In this document: in pieces, positions 1 to 5,408 of the stretch
How the letters are laid out: every line of letters begins with the position of its first letter
Numbering within the stretch: the first letter of the stretch is position 1
Assembly: GCA_003241215.1 (NCBI GenBank)
Contig: QFOL01000267.1
Coordinates: 1 to 5,408 of the forward strand
DNA length: 5,408 nt
From: Agrobacterium fabrum
GTDB lineage: Bacteria; Pseudomonadota; Alphaproteobacteria; Rhizobiales; Rhizobiaceae
Direction of reading: 5' to 3'
Made by a program: the position numbers and the translations under genes
The notes under the pieces: model-generated
The model's database searches: none
The model's input: only the letters and a program-made list of their open reading frames with translations
Told to the model about the DNA's origin: nothing

Positions 1-63
1 GTTGGTACCGCCCCCGTCTTCCCCTTCGCCCTCGCCCTGCATGTAGATCGGCTTAGCGATCAT
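1..63 (-). CDS. Hypothetical protein, 5' end only (gene continues beyond the left edge)
   Basis: Only the first 21 codons are visible, starting MIAKPIYMQG and continuing with a Glu/Gly-rich stretch that ends in GGGTN. An in-frame TGA lies two codons upstream (67-69), so the ATG at 63-61 is the earliest possible start; a second in-frame ATG at 42-40 is an alternative. A GGAG sequence at 75-78 could serve as ribosome binding site, but its spacing of 11 bases is long. A promoter candidate lies about 70 bases upstream. The gene points the same way as cckA but is separated from it by 284 bases and a likely terminator, so it is probably its own transcription unit. I do not recognise the family. It is not the RecA N-terminus. 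Too little sequence is present for a functional call, and the reading frame itself is an inference from start, upstream stop and promoter. Confidence 0.5.
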   Translation of the reverse strand, partial: MIAKPIYMQGEGEGEDGGGTN

Positions 64-132
64 CTTTCATCATTCTCCAAACTGTTCTCAAACCGACAGT
101 TCTTTGCCAGGAGGGAGAACTTCGCCTCTTCA

Positions 133-161
133 TATCTAGGTCGTTAAGACGCGATTTTAAG
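133..161 (-). promoter_or_regulatory. Candidate housekeeping promoter for the left-edge gene
   Basis: Read on the minus strand, CTTAAA (161-156) is followed after exactly 17 bases by TAGATA (138-133). This resembles the rhizobial sigma-70 pattern CTTGAC-N17-CTATAT. Transcription would begin near 126, giving a leader of about 60 bases before the ATG at 63. The -35 region overlaps one of two TTAA boxes spaced 9 bases apart (144-147 and 157-160). No experimental support is visible; the call rests on motif match, spacing and position. Confidence 0.4.
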
Positions 162-177
162 CCCCTTGCGAAACGGT

Positions 178-209
178 GCAATCACTATTGCGTTTGCGAA
201 GAGGCAAAC
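178..209. repeat. Two adjacent small inverted repeats in the cckA downstream gap
   Basis: GCAAT (178-182) and ATTGC (187-191) flank a 4-base loop. Immediately next to them GTTTGC (192-197) and GCAAAC (204-209) flank a 6-base loop. Both stems are perfect and the two hairpins abut with no base between them. Neither is followed by a T-run on either strand, so they are not convincing terminators. They could be an RNA structure in a cckA read-through transcript, a small RNA element, or chance. Confidence 0.4.
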
Positions 210-314
210 CTCGGAAAAAGTCCGGATGCGGAGGCCGTCTGCGGCGCAAGGCCGAGCAAACAGCCGAGAACGGCGCAATATGGGCCGCATGAAGGTCGGT
301 TCGTCAGGGCAAAT

Positions 315-341
315 GGGCAGGCGAATCCGGTTCGCCTGCCC
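315..341 (-). terminator. Likely rho-independent terminator of cckA
   Basis: A perfect 11-bp stem, GGGCAGGCGAA (315-325) with TTCGCCTGCCC (331-341), closes a 5-base loop. It begins six bases after the cckA TAG stop. On the minus strand it is followed by ATTTGCCC, a poor T-tract, so termination may be partial or the hairpin may mainly protect the 3' end of the mRNA. Position right after the stop codon and the strong GC stem support the call. Confidence 0.6.
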
Positions 342-347
342 CCGGCC

Positions 348-2936
<2,589 letters not shown>

Positions 2937-3008
2937 CTTGGCCTCGCAGTCGTGCAGGTCGTCATTCGGTCAGCCCAATTTTCCTGACGGAATCGGGCGG
3001 CAGAATTT

Positions 3009-3040
3009 CTTGTAGCAACTCGCTTGACCGTCAAAAAGCT
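3009..3040 (-). promoter_or_regulatory. Candidate cckA promoter region with a small palindrome
   Basis: On the minus strand a TTGACG box (3034-3029) is the best -35 match in the 174-base gap upstream of cckA. The best -10-like sequence, TACAAG (3014-3009), is only 14 bases away. A shifted reading, CTTTTT-N17-CTACAA, restores the spacing but weakens the -35. The -35 box lies inside the inverted repeat TTGAC-C-GTCAA (3024-3034), which could be an operator. A transcript from here would have a leader of about 60-70 bases. A promoter is expected here because the gene upstream is separate, but the exact boxes are uncertain. Confidence 0.3.
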
Positions 3041-3110
3041 CCGCCGCGACACAAAGGCTTAAAAACGCACAGCGAAAACGGCCTGAAAGCTGTATAAAAG
3101 CTTGAAAGGA

Positions 3111-3386
3111 CTATCGCCTGGTACAGGTCAGCTCCTTTACCTGGCATTGAATGCGTGGCGCAGAACAGACGATGCTGCCGTCAGTGACGGTGCAAACCGA
3201 GCATCCGTCCGTGAAGTCGATGCAGGAAGGATTGTCGCGCACGAACTCCGCCATGGTGGCGGAGCTCTCCGGCGCCTTCTCCTTCGCCCACGCAATCGAA
3301 TGTTGAAACGAAAACGGTAGCAACAGCAAACCGATAATCGTCAAACGCGGTAAGAGAGAGTCGTCAATGCGCAGTGACCGGGCCAT
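3111..3386 (-). CDS. Small exported six-cysteine protein of unknown function
   Basis: This 91-residue protein is not one I recognise by name. The first 34 residues look like a Sec signal peptide: Arg3, Arg6 and Arg14 precede the hydrophobic core LTIIGLLLLPF, and AWA at 32-34 is a good signal peptidase I site. The mature part of about 57 residues has six cysteines at 55, 62, 65, 74, 81 and 88, spaced C-x6-C-x2-C-x8-C-x6-C-x6-C, enough for three disulfides in the periplasm. No lipobox, catalytic motif or further membrane segment is visible. The ATG at 3386 was chosen because AGGAG lies 9 bases upstream and the signal peptide follows at once. An upstream in-frame GTG at 3560 would add 58 residues but has no ribosome binding site and would bury the signal peptide. 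A weak promoter candidate is CTTCAA-N17-TATCTC (3475-3447). The gene precedes cckA in the same direction by 174 bases without a strong terminator between, so some read-through is possible. Confidence 0.8.
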   Translation of the reverse strand: MARSLRIDDSLLPRLTIIGLLLLPFSFQHSIAWAKEKAPESSATMAEFVRDNPSCIDFTDGCSVCTVTDGSIVCSAPRIQCQVKELTCTRR

Positions 3387-3405
3387 CAAGGATCGCTCCT
3401 TCGGC
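3382..3405 (-). promoter_or_regulatory. Hairpin enclosing the ribosome binding site and start codon of the six-cysteine protein gene
   Basis: On the minus-strand mRNA, AAGGA (3401-3397) pairs with TCCTT (3392-3388) around the loop GCGA, a GNRA tetraloop. An outer GCC (3405-3403) can pair with GGC (3384-3382) across an internal loop. The ribosome binding site AGGAG sits in the inner stem and loop, and the ATG sits in the internal loop and outer stem. If it forms, it would lower translation initiation or make it conditional. The stem is short, so its stability in the cell is uncertain. Confidence 0.4.
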
Positions 3406-3539
3406 AAAAGAATTGCAACTTTCAACCTCTCCCGGCATTGAAGGACGAGATATGGCGCTTTGGCAGCGGTTGAAGCGGTGAAGGCGGCGATCCTTGGGGG
3501 CGAAATGAATAAACCTTGTATCGCGCCTAAAAAAATCGT

Positions 3540-3568
3540 CTTTTCCTGTTTCATGTTCACACTATAAG
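3540..3568 (+). promoter_or_regulatory. Candidate promoter of the FliO-like gene
   Basis: CTTTTC (3540-3545) is followed after 16 bases by CTATAA (3562-3567), a good match to the rhizobial -10 pattern with a weaker -35. Transcription would start near 3575, leaving an A/T-rich leader of about 55 bases before the start codon at 3632. The divergent gene begins at 3386, so 3387-3631 must carry promoters for both directions. No sigma-54 or sigma-28 type flagellar promoter was recognised. Confidence 0.35.
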
Positions 3569-3631
3569 AACCACGGCAATATTAATTGTCCAAGAAACTA
3601 AAAAGCCAAAAAATCTGAAGGGATGATCTCC

Positions 3632-4852
3632 ATGATGGAAGATTTTATCGGCACCTATGGCAACAATCTCATCGTCGCCGTTGTCGGTGTGGGTGTGGCG
3701 CTTCTCGTATTGGCGATCGCTTTGTGGCTCCTGCGCCGGCGCAGCGGTTCGGCGCCCTTTATCCGGGGCGGGCGCAACCGGCAGCCGCGCCTGCAGGTTC
3801 TCGACGCCACGGCGGTGGATGCACGCCGTCGTCTGGTGCTGGTGCGCCGAGACAATGTCGAGCATCTCGTCATGATCGGCGGCCCGACGGATATCGTCAT
3901 TGAGAGCGGCATCGGCGCGATCCCGATTGTCAGGGACGTGCAGGAGCCGGAATTGAAGGCGCTGTCGCGCCAGGAAAGCGAACAGAAGAGAGCCGAGCCG
4001 GCGATCCCGCAGGAACGCCGCCCCGCCCTGCCGCAGCAGTCCGTTGCCGCCGCAGTACCCGTCTCCGCACCCGAAGAGCCGGTAAGGCAACCGCAACGAC
4101 CGGAACAGCCCGCGCCTGCGCCAGCTCCGCGTCCCGCACCCGTTGCGGCAGCTGCGGCTCAGGTCCCGCCACGCCCATCGACGCCGCCGCCAACCGTGTC
4201 CGCCGCCGCGCCACCGCCAAGACAGGCTGCGCCCGAGCGGGTTCGCCCCACGCCGCCGCCGATACCGGTCGCAGCCGCTCCGGCCGCCGCCATCCTGCCC
4301 ATGGCAGATGCGTCGCTCGACATCGCCGCGGCCGGCGCAGAGCCGAAACGCGCCGAGCCTTTCACGCCGGCTCCGGCCGCCGCACCTGTCGCGCCGACGA
4401 TTCCTGCACAGACGCCCGCACAGGCGAAAGCGGAAGAACGACCATCTGAATTTACCCCGCCGGTCTTCGCCGCCCGCGAGCCGGTAATCGACCAGTCCGT
4501 CGCCGCCGATTTTCTCGACGCTGCCCGCGAGCGGGTTCTTCCCGACCTGAAGCCGGGCCAGAATACGCCGCCTGTACCTTTTCCGCCAAAACCCGAAAAC
4601 CCGGCGGCAGCCTCTGCCGACGCCGAGCCGAAATTTTCCGATGAGCTTGCCAGCGATTTCGAAAGCTTTCTGGAAGCGGAGATCGCCAAGAGCAGGGAAG
4701 CGGACAATGAGCCCTCCGTTGCCCCCGCCGTCGACAAGCAGGTCAAAGCGCAACCCGCCTCTCCGCCTGTCACCGGCGCCTCACCGGATGGAGACATGCA
4801 GAAGGAGATGGCGCGCATCTTCGGAGAGCTCTCCGTCACCCGCGACCGCTGA
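3632..4852 (+). CDS. fliO: FliO-like flagellar biosynthesis protein with long Pro/Ala-rich tail
   Basis: This 406-residue protein probably sits in the inner membrane. FliO proteins assist assembly of the FliP-containing core of the flagellar export gate. One membrane segment spans about 13-35 and is followed by basic residues LRRR, placing the rest in the cytoplasm. Residues 53-91, starting RLQVLDATAVDARRRLVLVRR and ending in GGPTDIVIE, match the FliO domain: a beta-rich module in which a basic/hydrophobic strand follows a DARR turn. About 120-280 is Pro/Ala-rich and probably disordered. Three blocks near the end look ordered: ADFLDAARERVLPDL (292-306), SDFESFLEAEIAKS (341-354) and MQKEMARIFGEL (389-400). 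E. coli FliO is only about 120 residues, so the tail is a large addition. The ATG at 3632 was chosen because GAAGGG ends 9 bases upstream; the ATG at 3623 would abut that site. No other flagellar gene is in the window, so the flagellar role is inferred from the domain alone. A different membrane-linked function is possible. Confidence 0.75.
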   Translation: MMEDFIGTYGNNLIVAVVGVGVALLVLAIALWLLRRRSGSAPFIRGGRNRQPRLQVLDATAVDARRRLVLVRRDNVEHLVMIGGPTDIVIESGIGAIPIVRDVQEPELKALSRQESEQKRAEPAIPQERRPALPQQSVAAAVPVSAPEEPVRQPQRPEQPAPAPAPRPAPVAAAAAQVPPRPSTPPPTVSAAAPPPRQAAPERVRPTPPPIPVAAAPAAAILPMADASLDIAAAGAEPKRAEPFTPAPAAAPVAPTIPAQTPAQAKAEERPSEFTPPVFAAREPVIDQSVAADFLDAARERVLPDLKPGQNTPPVPFPPKPENPAAASADAEPKFSDELASDFESFLEAEIAKSREADNEPSVAPAVDKQVKAQPASPPVTGASPDGDMQKEMARIFGELSVTRDR

Positions 4853-4889
4853 CGGGTATCGGTCTTTCGAAAACAAGGTTCAAGACAGT

Positions 4890-4924
4890 AAAAAGGGCAC
4901 GGAAACGATTTCCGTGCCCTTTTT
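4890..4924. terminator. Bidirectional rho-independent terminator between the FliO-like gene and dksA
   Basis: A perfect 16-bp stem runs from AAAAAGGGCACGGAAA (4890-4905) to TTTCCGTGCCCTTTTT (4909-4924) around the 3-base loop CGA. The GC core ends in five T on the plus strand and, by symmetry, five T on the minus strand. It lies 37 bases after the FliO-like stop and 36 bases after the dksA stop, so it is placed to end both convergent transcripts. Confidence 0.93.
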
Positions 4925-4960
4925 CAATTGATGCGGTTTCCGGCCGGTTGGCAGAACGCC

Positions 4961-5380
4961 TTATTCGTCGCGGTAGACTTTTTCGCGACGCTCGTGACGC
5001 TCCTGCGCCTCGATGGAGAGCGTTGCAATCGGGCGGGCGTCCAGACGCTTGAGGCCGATAGGCTCGCCCGTTTCCTCACAATAACCGTAAGTACCGTCTT
5101 CGATCCGCTGAAGGGCTGCATCGATCTTCGAGATCAGCTTGCGCTGACGGTCGCGGGCGCGAAGTTCGATCGCCCGGTCTGTTTCGGAAGAAGCCCGATC
5201 AGCGAGATCGGGGTGGTTGGCGCTTTCTTCGGCGAGATGTCCGAGGGTCTCGCGCGCTTCTCTCAGGATGTCATTTTTCCAGGCGACCAGCTTCGCGCGG
5301 AAGTATGCCCGCTGGCTGGCATTCATGAACTCATCGTCTTCCGAGAGCACATATTTGCTAAGATCGATCTTCTCACTCAA
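4961..5380 (-). CDS. dksA: DksA-family RNA polymerase-binding transcription factor, one-cysteine type
   Basis: DksA binds the secondary channel of RNA polymerase and, with ppGpp, shifts transcription away from ribosomal RNA promoters and toward stress and biosynthesis genes. The protein has 139 residues. A long helical hairpin (about 23-95) carries at its turn Asp58, Asp61 and Ala63, matching the DxxDxA tip motif needed for activity. The globular end (about 98-126) keeps the zinc-finger fold pattern (YGYCEETGEPIGLKRLDARP) but has Cys101, Thr104, Ser122 and Ala125 where the classical protein has four cysteines, so it should not bind zinc there. A C-terminal helix follows. The TTG at 5380 was chosen as start: GAGGAGA (5393-5387) precedes it with 6-base spacing, and the product begins SEKIDLSKYV as expected for rhizobial relatives. 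A TTG further upstream at 5407 is in frame but has no visible site because the window ends. The promoter lies outside the window. It converges on the FliO-like gene and shares its terminator. Confidence 0.93.
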   Translation of the reverse strand: MSEKIDLSKYVLSEDDEFMNASQRAYFRAKLVAWKNDILREARETLGHLAEESANHPDLADRASSETDRAIELRARDRQRKLISKIDAALQRIEDGTYGYCEETGEPIGLKRLDARPIATLSIEAQERHERREKVYRDE

Positions 5381-5386
5381 CGCGAT

Positions 5387-5393
5387 TCTCCTC
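5387..5393 (-). promoter_or_regulatory. Ribosome binding site that fixes the TTG start of dksA
   Basis: GAGGAGA on the minus strand lies 6 bases before the TTG at 5380-5378. No ATG occurs in frame between it and the conserved N-terminus; the first in-frame ATG encodes Met19, well inside the conserved protein. This makes TTG the supported start and the shorter 139-residue product the likely one. Confidence 0.75.
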
Positions 5394-5408
5394 GAAGAAC
5401 ATCTCAAT

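Noticed and set aside
84..120. GTTC repeats that could be an alphaproteobacterial LexA box
   Set aside because: The two GTTC copies at 84-87 and 99-102 are 11 bases apart, not the 7 required for GTTC-N7-GTTC, and the downstream gene does not begin like RecA.
3048..3096. A possible terminator after the six-cysteine gene: ACAGC/GCTGT with a T-run on the minus strand
   Set aside because: The stem is only 5 bp with a 15-base loop, too weak to call a terminator.
3387..3560. A 58-residue N-terminal extension of the six-cysteine protein from a GTG at 3560
   Set aside because: No ribosome binding site precedes the GTG or the ATG at 3554. The extension would place a signal peptide in the middle of the protein, and the ATG at 3386 has a good AGGAG.
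3557..4753. A 398-codon open frame antisense to the FliO-like gene
   Set aside because: It is dominated by Arg, Gly and Cys, as expected from the complement of a Pro/Ala-rich coding region, and has no domain.

Overview
The window looks like a chromosomal segment of an alphaproteobacterium of the order Rhizobiales, most likely the Agrobacterium/Rhizobium group. The reasons are moderately high GC, a full-length CckA hybrid histidine kinase, a DksA that lacks the zinc-finger cysteines, and a FliO-like protein with a very long Pro/Ala-rich tail. The placement rests on recognising protein families, not on a database search.

Layout, left to right. Positions 1-63 hold the first 21 codons of a minus-strand gene that runs off the window. 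Positions 64-347 are intergenic: a minus-strand promoter candidate, two adjacent small hairpins, and a hairpin just after the cckA stop that probably terminates cckA transcription. cckA (348-2936, minus) fills almost half the window. A 174-base gap carries its likely promoter and a small palindrome. Upstream of it, in the same direction, is a 91-residue exported protein with six cysteines (3111-3386, minus). Positions 3387-3631 separate that gene from the divergent FliO-like gene (3632-4852, plus). The FliO-like gene converges on dksA (4961-5380, minus), and the two share a perfect 16-bp hairpin that works as a terminator in both directions.

How the genes relate. CckA controls the CtrA cell-cycle pathway through the phosphotransferase ChpT, and in alphaproteobacteria CtrA also affects motility. 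DksA adjusts RNA polymerase during the stringent response. A FliO-like membrane protein lies between them, away from any other flagellar gene. So the neighbourhood joins cell-cycle signalling, growth-rate control and possibly flagellar export, but promoters and strand changes show separate transcription units, not one operon.

Most of the window is ordinary core genome. The parts most worth a second look are the unassigned six-cysteine exported protein, whose ribosome binding site and start codon may be folded into a GNRA-loop hairpin; the orphan FliO-like protein with conserved-looking C-terminal blocks; and the one-cysteine DksA. No mobile element, CRISPR array, tRNA or rRNA was seen.
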